This document shows, piece by piece, positions 9,950 through 23,283 of a stretch of DNA of 64,000 bases. Made by a program: the position numbers and the translations under genes. Within the stretch, counting starts at the first letter, position 1, and the number at the start of each line of letters is the position of its first letter. The stretch comes from Heterodera schachtii (Eukaryota; Nematoda; Chromadorea; Rhabditida; Heteroderidae), in the NCBI GenBank assembly GCA_023374025.1, contig SIJG01000028.1:1188040-1252039 (forward strand). Reading direction: 5' to 3'. Below the pieces are notes generated by a model. That model had not been told where the DNA came from. It saw nothing but the letters and a program-made list of their open reading frames with translations, and did no database searches.

Positions 9950-12719
9950 TAAACAGAAATTTAAATCAATGTATTATTATTGTACCAAATTTAAAACAAA
10001 TTATATAAATATTAATTAATGAGAATATAAAAATACTAAAATTTAATTTTTAATTCAATAAAGATAAAAAAATTTCTTGATTTTGTGGGATAGCATTAAA
10101 AGTTTTCTATCAGAATAGTATTTTCAAATTTTTTTTACAAAAATATACAAAAGTTATTTTTATAAATTGCATAAAATCTTGAATCAAAGTTTTATGCCAT
10201 AATTTTTATAAACTCATGAAATTTTATTATTTAAAAAAAAAATTCTTAGGTCTATTGAATATATCAATTGTTAATAATAAAGATTTATTATATTTCACAT
10301 TTGTATATTTATTTAAATTGAAAATCAATATTCTACTTGATGAGAACATTTTATTTATGGATTAGAATACTTTCAATAATTATTCTCATTCATTTTCTTA
10401 GTTATTATATTTTTATGATTTTATATGTTAATCGTCATTTAAAATTTTGTTTACTGAAACCTAAAAATATTTATTTAAATCTAGTAAAATATTAACTGTG
10501 TATAATATTAGTTTTTTTTTATTGCAAATTTCTAATATTCGATTTTTACTATTTATAAAATTAAAGCTTGTATATTAATGCGTGCACGACGTGCTATATC
10601 GGTTTGTCTTATAATTTTCTACAATTTATAGATTTGTAAAAACTTTGTTTTGAAAATATAATATGAATTTGTTTAATTAATATTATTCAGAAATAATGAT
10701 CCTACTAATTAAATTTCAGTTTTCAATTATATGTAAATTTCATGGTTAGATGATTGATTGATATTTTTAAAATTCCATTGTGAAAGTTACATTAATTTAA
10801 CGCTCTATTAACAAATGGTAGAAATGTTAATTTATTTCATTTTATTCATAATTTTACAATTATATTTTTTTAAATTATGTTTATTAATATATAAGCATTT
10901 CTTCTACAACCATAGTTACTTTCTCAATTTATAATTTTTTACCTGATTATTCATTGCATTGTTTTGTTTAAATGTTTAATTATTCTTGGCCTTTTTGTTC
11001 TTTCGGCATGGATTTTAATTTGGTTGGCAGACCATTTTAAATTGGATTTTTTAGAATATTTTAAATCTTTTGGACAAATTTAAAAATTCATTAAGATTAA
11101 TTTTAAAATGTTATATTATAAAGAAGCAAATTAATTTAAAAAAAAATTAAAAACAAACAAAATAAAAATAAATATTCATTATTTTCGGAATGCAACACAT
11201 AAATTAAAAGACTATGAAATATGATATAAATAAAATAAATTTAAACCATTCAAAAATTAATTATATAATACTAAAATAAAACAATTATTTTAAAAGTTTT
11301 TAGATCATTCATTACTCGCCTTTTTAGAATTTTAATTTTAATATTTTTACAATTTTCAATAATTATAATCTTTTTATTTTACCCGGAAATTTTATTAAAT
11401 CTTAGCATATAAGTGAATTTTAAAACTTTAAATAATTTTAATAAAATACTACTCTTAAATATTAAGGACAAATTTCTATAATTTATGTGTTTTTATTTTG
11501 TATTTGAATAAAAAATCGGTAGCAAACAAATAAATTGCAAATAAAAAAACTACAAATATATTTTAAAAAATATAATAATATCAAACAAATGAAAAAGCAA
11601 TAATGTCAACCCATAATTTAATTTTAAAAAACCGGCACCCAATATTTTTCTATAACTTTGACAAAAATAGCGAGAGAATGAAATAAATTTAACTCATAAA
11701 TATTAATTCCTTTAATATTACAAAATTGTTTTTTACTATAAATAAATGCTTATTTTATTTTAAATAAAAAAACATTAATATACAAAAATAATAAATAAAT
11801 AAATAAATAAATAAAATTATTTTTGAAGTTTTTAAATTTAAAAAGTATAAAAAAGTTAAAAAAAATTATTTATGTTTGTTTTTTAATTATTTTTGTTGTA
11901 AATTATTTATTTATTAAATTAAGAATTTGGTGAACAAAAAATGAGGAAATTATTTTTATATTTATCAAAATAACATAAATGGTTGTTTGCCTATTTTAAA
12001 TTAAATTGAAATTTTCTTCAAAATTAATGTTTTATTTTATATTTCTGTCATTATTAATTATATATTTGAATATTGCATAATAATAATGTAATTTGGAAAT
12101 ACTTGATTATAAAACTTTAAAATTTAAAAATAATTCAAGAAAATAATCAAATAAAACTATAGTTTCAAATAACTAAATTGAATGATAAGACTATTATTTT
12201 TTACACATTCTTAATAATTCCATGAAAAAAATAATTAAAATTGTTGAATAATTCTTTTTTTTTGGTTTATGTTTATTCATGTTAAGTATTTATTATTATG
12301 TATTATTTTATTTAACTTTAACCAAAATTCAATAACGTATTTACAAATTATTTTAACTATCACTTTAAAGAGGTATCAAAAGTGTTGAGTGATAATTTAT
12401 GCAGTAATAGATCGACCGCAAAAATATTAAATTATTTCGAATTATAAGAACTATACAGAAATAAATAAATTTAATATAATAGCCAGAAGAATATATTTTA
12501 TCTCGGGTCCCACCCGAATATTTGAATTATAAAAAACTGCAAGTAATATTAAAAAATAATACTTTATTACAAAAACACAATAATTTATTTAAAGGTTAAA
12601 TGTTAAAAAGCAAGTAGGAATTGCAGTACAGCAGGCGTATCTTGTCCTGAAATAATGAAAAAAATGGAATAATAATAGCAGAAATAAAAACTAAATAAAA
12701 ATTTATAACTTGAAAAAAC
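9950..12719. other. A+T-rich DNA with block D copy 1
   Basis: Mostly A+T-rich sequence without a readable gene. About 11105-11720 matches 27285-27920 and 38805-39105 (block D; landmark ATGAAATATGATATAAATAA). A simple AAAT repeat lies at about 11793-11820. About 12025-12110 resembles 58810-58900. Nothing else is supported. Confidence 0.6.
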
Positions 12720-13400
12720 CCAAATCATTATTAAAAATTTAAAATTAAATAAAAACAATTAATTTTTCTGTAAATCCTATTTCTAAATAAAAAATATTTG
12801 GTTAAAAGTAAATTTTTAATTAAGTCTAGTGTATTACCAAACATAAAAAATAAATTGTTGAAATAATTTTTGGATTCGATGAATTTTACACCGCATGATT
12901 GAAATTAATTATTAAACCATTTTATTGTATTTCTTATTCAATCTTAATTAGAAATTATTTTATTTTATCTGGTTGAATGAAAGCTAGACTGCATTGCTTC
13001 ATTTTAGGAAGACTTTTGACTTGCTATTCAATCTTGGATTCAAACAAATAATTCCATCTATTTATAGAAAAATAATTACAAAAATAATTTCATGCTCTAA
13101 AGTTTAATTATAATATTATTTTAAAATTATTATTAAGAATTTAATATAACATAAAAATAACAAAATGTGATAAAGATTTTTAAAACAATAAAACCAAAAT
13201 AATAATTCAAAAATGGAATGGCCAGCAGTCCCCATAAACAAAGAAAATGACGATTTCTCAATAGAAATACATGAAAGACTGAATAAAAAGTGTAATTTTG
13301 TAAATAGTCTCAAGGAAAAACATCACCAAATGTTATAAATAAGGCTCTCAAAGAGGAAAAATGTACTATATTCGATATTATCGATATAGAGCGATTTTTA
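12720..13400 (+). repeat. Diverged repeat block F, copy 1
   Basis: Resembles 56560-57180 in the same order. Shared landmarks are TTTTTCTGTAAATCCTATTT, TATTACCAAACAT, AAAAATGGAATGGCCA and AAGAGGAAAAATGTAC. Divergence is much higher than between the block A or B copies, so the duplication is older. Confidence 0.65.
13213..13338 (+). CDS. Small ORF inside block F (unrecognised)
   Basis: ATG at 13213 opens 41 codons to TAA at 13336-13338. The peptide begins MEWPAVPINKE and is rich in Glu, Asn and Lys. The matching place in the second block F copy (about 56987) keeps the ATG and the first four codons, then has a different frame and an early stop, so at least that copy is not coding. Composition is protein-like, but I recognise no domain. 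It could be an exon fragment of a duplicated gene. Confidence 0.17.
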   Translation: MEWPAVPINKENDDFSIEIHERLNKKCNFVNSLKEKHHQML

Positions 13401-15558
13401 AAAAAGAATCGTAAATTTAATTTGAGTTTTACTATTTAAACAATTGTTTCATAGTTCTTGCCTTCAAAAATCTTTACTAATACATTATACTTTCATTCCC
13501 TTAACAAAAATATTTCTTTTTAATAAGACAATTCAATTTTAAATAAATTTATTAATTTATAAAATAAAAAATAAACTATACTTAGCTGTTTATACTATTA
13601 AATCCCATGCAATGAAAACCACAGAGAACTATCACACCTAGAAAATAACTTTGTTAAGAAGTAATGTAATCAAATTATTTTTATAAAAAACAGGAAATAT
13701 TTATTATTGAACAATTTACATAATGTGTTTAAAAATAAATATAAAATCTTTATGAATAAATTAAAAGAATGTGGCAAAAATAAAATAAAAATACCTCTTC
13801 AAGTATTTGAATTGAATAGTCATTTGATTTTTAAAGTGCGGAAAATATTTAAGAATTAATTGCACAAAAGGATTGCTAGATCTTTTGGGAAACTCGAGAA
13901 CATGAGCTCAATGTTACATGAGTCTTGGAGAACAACTATACTCAACAATTTCTTTTTTATTTTCATTGCGCAGCAAAACTCGTTCGCAAACGCACTAAAC
14001 AAACAAAAGAATTAAATGATGATTTAAGCAACAATTAAGAAAATTCTTATAAGATAATTAAAATAAAATCAAATTAGTAAAAAATCCGAATTTTGACTGT
14101 ACAAACACCGTTTCATAGAATTCGTGAAATGGACTAAGCTTCAATGTTAGAAAAAAAAAGTTTTAGCTTTTTCATTACAAAGAAAACTATAAAAACTCTA
14201 AATTTGACTAATTTATCATAAACAATGAGCTAAAAAGCGCCTTCCATTGATTATTTGAGCGATAAATATAAGGAAAAGAAGTAATAAATTAATAAAGAGT
14301 TTGTAAATATATTATTTTGATAAAAATTAATTTTACATAAAACGAGTACAGATCATTAGAGAATTGATGGCAGTTGCCGAGTTTTCCATCTTCTGGAAAT
14401 TTAAAGAAACAATTGCACGACAAAAATTTCAATTAAAAATTTCAAAAAAAATTTAAACAATTAAAATTTAAAATTTATATACATTAAATTTATATTTCTC
14501 TGCTTTACGGAAACTTGATGACATGGAAAAAATTTTAACAAAAATTAAATGCACTATATATAAGAAAAATGGTTAAACTTATTATCAAAAAATAAATAAT
14601 AAATAACACTAAAGTGAAAGTCATGATAAAATAATTTTTCGAAAACGAATTATTTGTTTTCAAGAAATTTATAATTGAAAATATTTTCAAATACCATTGA
14701 AAATAAAAGGAAGTTTTCGGGTTTCTAACAAGTTAGAATTTGTAAAAAAATGAAGGAAAATTTTTTAATTTAGTTTATGAAAATTTTTATATATTGAATC
14801 TTATAGGAGGATTTTTTTTAATCCATTGGTAAAGCAAAAAAATAGAATAAAAATATCGAAAAAATTTTAAGGGATTAAAACTATTAAAGAACTCAACAGT
14901 AAATAACTGATTTATAATATTTTTAATATAAATTTGTAATTGATTATGTAAACACATAATATATATTATTTTTAATTTTCTGTAAAATTGCTGTCTTCTT
15001 CTCACAACAAAATTATTGTTCAAATCAGTGTGGGGAATATTAGAATAATGTATTTTTCAATTTATCTTTTTGCTATTTATTTCTTTTTTATTTTGTAATA
15101 TCATCATAACCTTTTGTCATTATTTTAATAGTTTTTGATATTTCTTAAATTGAAAGGACCTAATTTACTTTTTCATTCTATTTACTTGTGCAATTGCTTC
15201 CAAATTTATAAGATAAATATAAAAAAAAAATTTAACTTTTTTTAATTCTAATTCTTTTCGTTTTGTAAATATTCCGATATGCAACTGGCTCTTAAAAAAT
15301 TATTTAAAGATTGCAAATATTTATTGTGGGTAAAGAAATTTTAAAAATTTATTAAAACAAAAATTAAAAGACATGGGCTAGAGCATAATTATGATTGAAC
15401 GAGTAATTTTAGACCGGACGTCTGCAGAGCCCTAGCTTTTTTGATAATTTTAGCACTAATTAAAAATGAAAAAATCCGAAACGCTCTTAAAATAAAAATT
15501 TTTGAAAACATATAAACGGGAACGGTTTTAAACCAAAATTCTGGAATCAACATGTACA
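13401..15558. other. A+T-rich sequence, little recognised
   Basis: Low-complexity A+T-rich DNA. A small G+C-rich patch at 15411-15436 reads CCGGACGTCTGCAGAGCCCT and could be one end of a decayed hAT-like element, but no partner or duplication was found. The open frame at 14787-15023 (minus) is composed almost only of A+T-rich codons and is not supported as a gene. Confidence 0.4.
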
Positions 15559-15559
15559 C

Positions 15560-16660
15560 CAGGGGTAACTCAACCGTGGTTAAGAGAATTTTATCTTGAA
15601 ATTGAAAAATAATTAATAGTAAAAAATATAATTAAAATATTATAATAATTATTTTTTGTTTAAATTGTCAATATTTAGCATAGATTTTATTAAAAAACCT
15701 CAAAAAACTATTAAATCAAGAATTGTTTTTATAAAAATTTTTGGCTATAACTTTTTTTAAACACAGCAAAAATTTTTTAAATTTTGCAGATAATAAAGGA
15801 TTCTTAGGGCTATAGAATGATACGAAGAATGTTTAATTTGGATGCTTCAAGAAAAAGTTTGGTGCATTAAAATTGTCAAATTATTTTATTTATGGCAGTA
15901 TGAACTGTAATGAAGCCAAATTTCTTGGTAATGGTGCTTTACAACCATTTGCGTTGTTATGCAACATGCTACAAACAGTGGCAATTTTGTCACCTTTTTA
16001 AAAAGCTATTTTATCGGTTTGGGATTGTGCATATTTTTTTAATGAAATAACACTAATCCATCAATAATTTTATATTATAGAAAAAAAAAAGTCAGATTAT
16101 ACTTCTGCATGTAAAATTGCTTTACAAGGTAACCACCCGAACTGTAAGTCGGAAAATGTTATATACAATTGGATAGAGCAGGGTCGACTTCTATTGTGAA
16201 TTTTTAATATTACGCCCATATAGCAGCAAGAAACCAAAAAGTTATGGGGCCTCAAAAATCGTGATTTGGCTGTTTTTTCACTTAAACATAACTTTTTGGT
16301 TTCTTGCTATATGGGCGTAATATTGATAAATTCACAATAGAAGTCGACCCTGCTCTATCCAATTGTATAACATTTTTCGACTTACAGTTCGGGTGCTTCC
16401 CTTGTTAGGAAAAATTATTTTTTTTATTTAACAATTTAAATACTAAATAAATTTACGTTAACCACAACTCGATTTGTGGTTAGACTCATTAAGAAAGAAT
16501 AAACCACGGTTAGATGAGCATACCGGTTGGAAATAAACCACGGTTAACTCAACCGTGGTTTTGCCTTAACCACGGTTAAAAAGGGAAGGACGAGCATACC
16601 GGTTAAGGATTCTTAACCATGGTTAACGCCGTTAACCGTGGTTTAGCTCTAAACCCGAGA
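15560..16660. repeat. Cluster of AACCACGGTTAA palindromes (possible decayed foldback)
   Basis: The palindrome AACCGTGGTT occurs next to CAGGGGTAACTC at 15560-15583, and variants of AACCACGGTTAA occur at least six times between about 16455 and 16650, with CATACCGGTT interspersed. The left edge looks like a hAT-type end (CAGGG). The right edge near 16650 is only weakly similar and no 8-bp duplication could be matched. The space between holds a small open stretch (15892-15999) and a nested MITE. This is probably an old element with palindromic subterminal arrays. Confidence 0.45.
16122..16407. mobile_element. PIF/Harbinger-like foldback MITE
   Basis: A 280-bp element at 16125-16404 with long inverted arms (about 16125-16246 and 16287-16404) around a 40-bp loop. 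The outer ends read CAAGGTAACCACCCGAACTG and, from the right, CAAGGGAAGCACCCGAACTG, two differences in 20. TTA flanks both sides (16122-16124, 16405-16407), fitting the TWA target preference of PIF/Harbinger elements. There is no coding capacity. It is nested inside the palindrome cluster. Confidence 0.7.
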
Positions 16661-17298
16661 CATTTATAAACATGGATTTTTTTATATTTATTCAATACGG
16701 TAATTTGATTTTATTATGTAAATTTTTAAAAATATATTAATTTTAATTAAATATTTTGCAGATACACTATAATTTATAGAATTACTGGCACATTTTTATA
16801 AAATACAGTTATGGATACTTGGCTTTTTTTTGTTTTCTGTATGTTTACATTTTTTAAAAAAATATTTTTTTTAATCAACTTTAGAATTCTCAATTTTAGA
16901 ATTTTCATTATACATTTTTATACGTAACATTCTTCTTTCACCAAATGCTTAGTTTTTAATTATTGCAATTATTTTGGATATATTAAATTTATGTTTAAAT
17001 TTTGATGCGTATTTGAAAATTGTTATTTTGTTTTGATCTTTTCTTGGATCAATTAAATGTAATTGTTTAGAAACGAAATGTACCTATTGAAACTTGTTGT
17101 CAAAAATTTGTGAACGAAATTTGTTGTAAAAGTGTTCCTCGGCCATTTTTTGAATGAATTGGTTCCATTTGTGGTCATTAACCGCTCTTGGGGGATTAAC
17201 TTTTATCATAATTTTTATTTTTCCTTAAACTTTTTTTGGTTTCCTTTACATTCACTTCATCTTAATCTTTATCGTTTTTTCTTATTCAACTCTCTTTT

Positions 17299-18037
17299 TT
17301 CTAAATCAGGGCTCGTATCGTCCAAAGTCGGCTTCCAAGGACGGGTAGGCGGATTTGCAAGGACATAGTGGGGAAAATTCATGAAATCCAAGGACATTTA
17401 AAATTTTTATCGTATGAAATGAAAAATGGTTAATATTTATTCAAATGGCTCGTCTCTTTTTTCACCAGATTTTGCGGCGTGTTTTTTTTATAAAATTTGT
17501 GGGACAAGGGGGGGGGGGGGGTCCGGCGGCGCCGATGCGCCGATAGGCGCCGCCGGGGAAAAATTTGAAAATTAGAGGGTAATTTGTTAACAGATTTTCA
17601 CCAAAAAATGCGGATTTTACGATTTGGAGATAATGGCGATGAGCATTTTTTACTTTTTCACAACACTTCTTGCGAGCGCTTTACCGAAAGACTTTTGGGA
17701 ATGGGGGGGGGGGGGGGGATTATTAATAGGTTCTTCCAAAATTCATCATTTTTAAGCAGCAAATTTTTAAAAAATAGAAAAAAAGGTCCCGGTGGTGCCG
17801 ATAGGCACCGCCGGGAAAAATTGGGAATTTTTGTGCAATTTCGTATCAAATTTTGCACAAAATATGCTAGAAATTCAAAAATTTACCTAATTTCCTTTGA
17901 TTATTTTTTCCTTTTTTCAAATGCTAATTTCCAAAGACGTCCTTGGCATCCAAGGACATTTTTTATTTCCAAGGAAGAGAGTCAAATTCCAAGGACGTCC
18001 TTGGCATCCAAGGACGAATGCGAGCCCTGTTCTAAAT
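17299..18037. mobile_element. hAT-like foldback element 3 (CCAAGGACG words)
   Basis: A 723-bp non-autonomous element at 17307-18029. It starts CAGGGCTCGTA and ends, read inward, CAGGGCTCGCA. TTCTAAAT flanks both sides (17299-17306, 18030-18037), an 8-bp TSD. Near the ends are repeats of a word close to CCAAGGACG, two on the left and five or six on the right between about 17930 and 18016. The interior has G runs (17508-17521, 17703-17718) and GC-rich palindromes built on GGCGCC or GGTGCC around CGATAG (17525-17560, 17788-17812). Its core, reversed, aligns with that of element 1. Open frames across it are by-products of the G-rich sequence. Confidence 0.85.
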
Positions 18038-21000
18038 ACTTCTTTTCATTTTTTTTTACAATTTAAGCCATTTTTGGGCTAAAATTTTAAAGAAACAATT
18101 TAGAGTGAATGTTGTAAATAAATATCATTTCAATTTTTTAATGCTTTAGAATGGTTATTAATATTTATTTTCAAGTGTTTGTTTGAAATTCACCCTTCTT
18201 TGTTTAGGTATGCATTTTTTGTTATTTTTTAAAATTTATTTAACATTACCATATTGATTGAATATGGATTAGTCTTTTTCCTTAACGCTTGTAAGCATTA
18301 ATAATATAATTTTATAATATTTTAACCTTTTAACATAATAAATATACTGTTTTGTTCTTTTTGTAATTATGCAATCTGAAGGCTTGCAGATTTAAAATAA
18401 TGAAAAGTTTAGATTTTTTGGTCTTTTTATTTTTATGTTATTAATATTAATTTCTTTTCTATGCTCAAAATGTTTTGGATTCTTTATAATTGTAATATAA
18501 TTCATTAATAAAATTACTATCAATCTAAATATTATTACAAGAATAAATAAAATTTTTAAGAAGTATTCTTTCTTAATTTGTATTTCCCAATCAAATTAAA
18601 AACACTTAGATTTTTATTTTTAGATTTATATATTTTTTAAATATTTATCTATGAACTTATGAATTTATGATTTACATAATTATATATTGAATTTTCGTGG
18701 TCAAACACGGCTGCTATGAGATCACATAAATTTTTTTTACTAAATTTTTTATATGATTTTATAAATTATGAATTTTATAATTTTTTACAGTAGAATTTTT
18801 TATAATTGTTATTTGATGCATTTACCATATTGTTTAAACTAATAAAAATATTTTATTTACAAAGGGAAAATGAAAAGAATTCATATTAAAAATATTTATT
18901 GAGTTATTGCTTTTAACATTTTTAAATGCATACCTCCCTCACTGTAGATATTTTATTTTTTATTCTATATTAAATTTTATAAAAATTATTAAATTTGTTT
19001 AAATTTTGCTTTTTAAATAATTATAAATTGGATTTTCGATAATACTATTGGTCGTTACAATCACTTTCTGCATTTTCTTCCCGTTATCATAGCACGAATT
19101 GTTTTCGTTGGTGTCTGGCTGTATTTCTTTTAATGTTTGTCATGGTACTTAATTTTTTATATAATTATTAAGCAATATTCATAAAAAAATCATAATTATT
19201 TTTTGAAGCATATATATTTTTTTATTTTATGCAATATTTCTTTATTTATCGTGTTAAATATTTTGAAAGATAAATGAATTCATTAATTTGGAATTTTCGG
19301 AACAATCAAATTATTTGAGTGCAATTGTTTATTTTATGTTTTTTATATTCTTATTCGGTTTAATCTAATATTAGAATAGGTTAATAAAAATTTCATTAGA
19401 TCAACTTTCTATTGAAAAATTGTTTATTGATTTTATTTTATGTATTAATTTTTCTTGTGCAACGCAGCGCTATCATATTCAAGTCAAAAGATTACTAATT
19501 TGTTTTTAATGTGAATTTTAGAAATTAAAGCAAGGATTGGGAGGATAAACTTTGGTGGAAAACATTAGCTTCGATTTAACGCCCGTGGGTGGATGCTAAT
19601 TTAGGGTGGGGAAGGGTTGTCACTAGGGCTGGTAAAAAAATAATGATATTAAATCGCAAAACATGGCCATAAAAATGAACCGAAAATCGCAATGCTCTAA
19701 GGCTTGAAATATAAAATGGAAAACGTAAGAATGTGTTAAAATTTTCATGAATTTCTTGCAAATATTCTTTTCAGAAACAAAAATTGCAGATTTCGGTATT
19801 GAAAAGTTTTTTTGGTTAATTTTTGGATCAAAATGAGTGAAAATAAATAAATAGGAATTTTTCTTAAAATAATTTTAAGTTTCTAAAAATGATTAATAAA
19901 TTAATTTAAAAATGTTTTAAAAATACCCAAAATTATTAGTATATTTTTTAGAAATAAAATTAAATTATTTTTTATCATATGCAATCACAATTATTTCATT
20001 AAATTGCAAAAAGTAATATTTTTAATGAATAGTCAATGAACAAATATTTATATGCAAAAAAAAATATTGAACTTGAAACAAAAGTTAAACACAAAAGTTC
20101 AGAGACAAAAAAACAGATGAAATAAATTGAATTTTGTTATTATTTATATTTATTAAACATTCTAACATAACCTTGTATATTTATTTTATTGTTTTATAGT
20201 CTCTCTAAGCGCATTTGCCTTTCGAAAAACCTTTCACCACATTTATTTATCCCTGTGCTTCATTTGTTCTTAATGTTTCAATTTTCATTAATAAAAATAT
20301 TTCTTATTAAAATTTTTACATTATATTGATAGAAAATGCATGATTTTTTGTTTCAACATAAATTAAAACTTAAATTTATGACCAACTGAAATTCTTATTG
20401 TAAAAATATTTATTTATGTCCATTTTAAAAATTTCATAAGTATATATGAAGTGAAATTAAAGTGTTTTACCATGCTGAACGCGAAAACTTTCCATTTGTT
20501 GTCGAAAAGCTATTTAATAATTTAATTTATGTTATATCTTTTTTCATCATTATTTAATGCAATGGTGAATTAATATAAATTATACAAAAGCAGTTAAATT
20601 TTATAAGTTTATTTAATTCAAATCATTTCTTGATTTTTTTAAATTATTTAAAAAATCTGTACTCATATAAATAGTTTATTGACTCAAATTTACATAGATT
20701 CATTTATTTAAGAACTCATTTATTTTATGTTCTTTTACATTTCATTTGCCCATTTTTAAATGCTTGGCCAAGCACCAAATTTAATTAAACTATTTTAAAA
20801 TAAATAGTTATATAACTAAATATGATTTTCGTTTAATACTTATTTTTTGATTTGATCAATTATTTTTATTTTACTTCAAAATGTTTTATAGTTTAGAAAA
20901 TATTAAAATATCTCTTCGCCTAAAATTTTTATGTCGAGTCAATTGGAGGATCTGATATATTTTTTACAACCTTGGTTGCTAAGTTTTCATTTACGAAAAT

Positions 21001-23081
21001 AATTTTTAATGTTATCAAGTAATATCATAATTTTTTACAATAATTTCTTAACAATTATGATTTTGCTATTGGTCTTATTTTATTAATTTTTATTACATCT
21101 TTTTACAAGAAATATTATTAATAAAATACTATTTGTTTTTATTATTTTTAATAAACACTATTATTTTTTAAATTTGTTTCAAAATAAGCATTATTAAAAT
21201 CAAATGTTAACGAAATTATTATAAATAAATTAATATATAAAATTTAAATAAATATGAATTTTAATATTTAATTATTCGCTTTCATCAATTAACTTCAAAT
21301 TATTTTATAATTTACAATAGTTTTTCACTCTGATTTTGTCCCACTAATTTTGGTTTTTAGGTTTAATCCACCAATAAAAGGAAAATACAATATGTTATAA
21401 ATATAAATTATTTTTTACAATTTAACTAATAAATTTTAAAGTTTATTTAATTGTCAGTGATATATTTTACCTAATTTAATGTTTCACTTGTAAAATATTA
21501 TAAGATTGTCAAACTTAATTATTCGAACAATAATAAAAAAACGTAATACAATCCAATAATCTTTGCGGTTGTGCAAAAAAACCCATATAAAAATTTAAAT
21601 GAATACACCGATAAAAACATTAAAAGTTATGCTTATTCCAAATTTTGAAATTTAAATGCTTCAGAACTAAACAAAAAATTTTGGAGCTCATATAGATGGA
21701 AATCCATATAAACTACAAGAAGAAAAAGCCATGCAAGTGAGAAAAAATAAAAATAAAATTTATATTCAAAAGAAATGTAAATACTTAATAGGTAAAATTT
21801 ATTAATTGTTATAAATTATTCGAATTTTCTACCTCTCTTATAAAATTAATATTTTTTTGCTCAATCCATAAATCTTCCCAACATGTTCTGTCCTTTTGGG
21901 CGAGAATTATATGATTAAGTCGTTTTGAGAATATACGTATAATAATAATAATAAATATGCATAGAAGTACCATGCATGAAATAAATAAACTAATTTTTAA
22001 ATTTAATTAAAGGAATTAAGTATTGAAAAACAGTCTAACTCAAAAATATGAAAATAAAAAACACTTTTGAGACCAAAAATTATTAGGGCCGAATGCCATG
22101 AAAGTTTTAAAAATTTAATAAAATTTATATTCAAAAATGATCTAAAAATACACTAATAAAGAGTAAAGTAACGAATACCAAGATTTTAAAATTCATTATA
22201 GCTTTTCGTTAAAATTATAAATACAAACTGACAGAAAAATAGAAGAAGCTATTACATCTTACCAAAACATAAAAATATTAGAAGTAAGTAATAAGAAAAA
22301 CATTTAAAAAATATATGAAAATATATGAAATTTCTTTTATAATTTAATAATTCTTAGAAATTGGATATCAAAAAGCTAAAGCAACATTTAATCCAATTGA
22401 CAAATCATCCAATAAAGAAAAAAGCATTATTTAAATTAAAAAGAAAATATATTTTATTCATTATTTTATCAACAAAATCTTTCAAAATATTTAGGTTATA
22501 AAAGCCTGTTCTTTCTTTTTATCCAAATACAAAACCATCCCAATGAACGAGTTTATAAAATAATGCTATTAATCATTTAAAAATTTTATCGTCAATTATA
22601 AAATAATCTAAATCTTATTTCGTCGTCCATACCAAAAACAAAAATTTCATCAAAATTATAATCAATTACAATAAAGCCTATAAAATATGTAATAATTATG
22701 GTGTGATGGCCAGTATTTTTAGATCTATATAGAATATAAATTCAAGTAGATTATCACAAAAAAATCATATCCGCGTGCCGCATTCTACAAAGCCTAACAA
22801 CATTGAGAAATGTAAAAATTATGATAAATAAAAAAACTACATATATCATATAAGATTTCATTATTTTAAAATAAACAATTAAATTAATTACAATCAAAAA
22901 TTAATAAAAGTTGATTGAATCATAAAGAAAATATATTTAAAACTAAATCATTTTATGGAACTTATATGAATAATGAAGGTAATTTGCCTCCCAATGTACA
23001 TTAATGGGTATAACTAAATTTAAAATCTAGAAAAAACATTATTTAAGAAAATTTAATGTAATTATTTAGAAATAATATGTA
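18038..23081. other. A+T-rich sequence with few landmarks
   Basis: Five kilobases of A+T-rich DNA with no supported gene. A G+C-richer patch at 19530-19700 contains CACTAGGGCTGGTAAAAAAA and may be one end of a decayed element. A 23-codon open stretch starts at about 20932. A TAA microsatellite lies near 21942-21956. None of these can be assigned. Confidence 0.5.
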
Positions 23082-23283
23082 ATGTTCTTAAGACAATTTA
23101 ATGAAATTGAATATCTCTCTAAAGCTAAAAATGAGGTGGAAATTAAAACCAAATTTGTGAAAAAAGAACACGTCGAGAAAACATATGTGCAGTTTTTGGC
23201 GTCCTTAAAGAACCAATTGGTATATGATGTTCAAATAAAATATTCTTTTATAATTTTATTGATTATTTTTTCAGGATGGATAA
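23082..23283 (+). CDS. Candidate 3' exons with a canonical 55-bp intron
   Basis: A frame of 46 codons ends at 23219, exactly where a GTATATG donor begins. The intron at 23220-23274 is 55 bp, A+T-rich and ends in TTATTTTTTCAG, a strong nematode-type acceptor. Splicing keeps phase and gives two more codons before TAA at 23281-23283. The exon is more G+C-rich than its surroundings and is full of charged residues (Glu, Lys, His) with an amphipathic look. The first codon shown may not be the true start, because an acceptor at a CTCTCTAAAG (about 23124) would also fit. The unspliced frame runs on to 23381 through A+T-rich codons. No family is recognised. Confidence 0.33.

Noticed and set aside
11793..11820. 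AAAT tandem array as a possible CRISPR-like or regulatory array
   Set aside because: It is a plain microsatellite without spacers in a eukaryotic context.
19576..19761. 61-codon minus-strand frame in a G+C-richer patch
   Set aside because: No splice signals or recognisable residues; the patch may be one decayed transposon end (CACTAGGGCTGG), so I did not call a gene.
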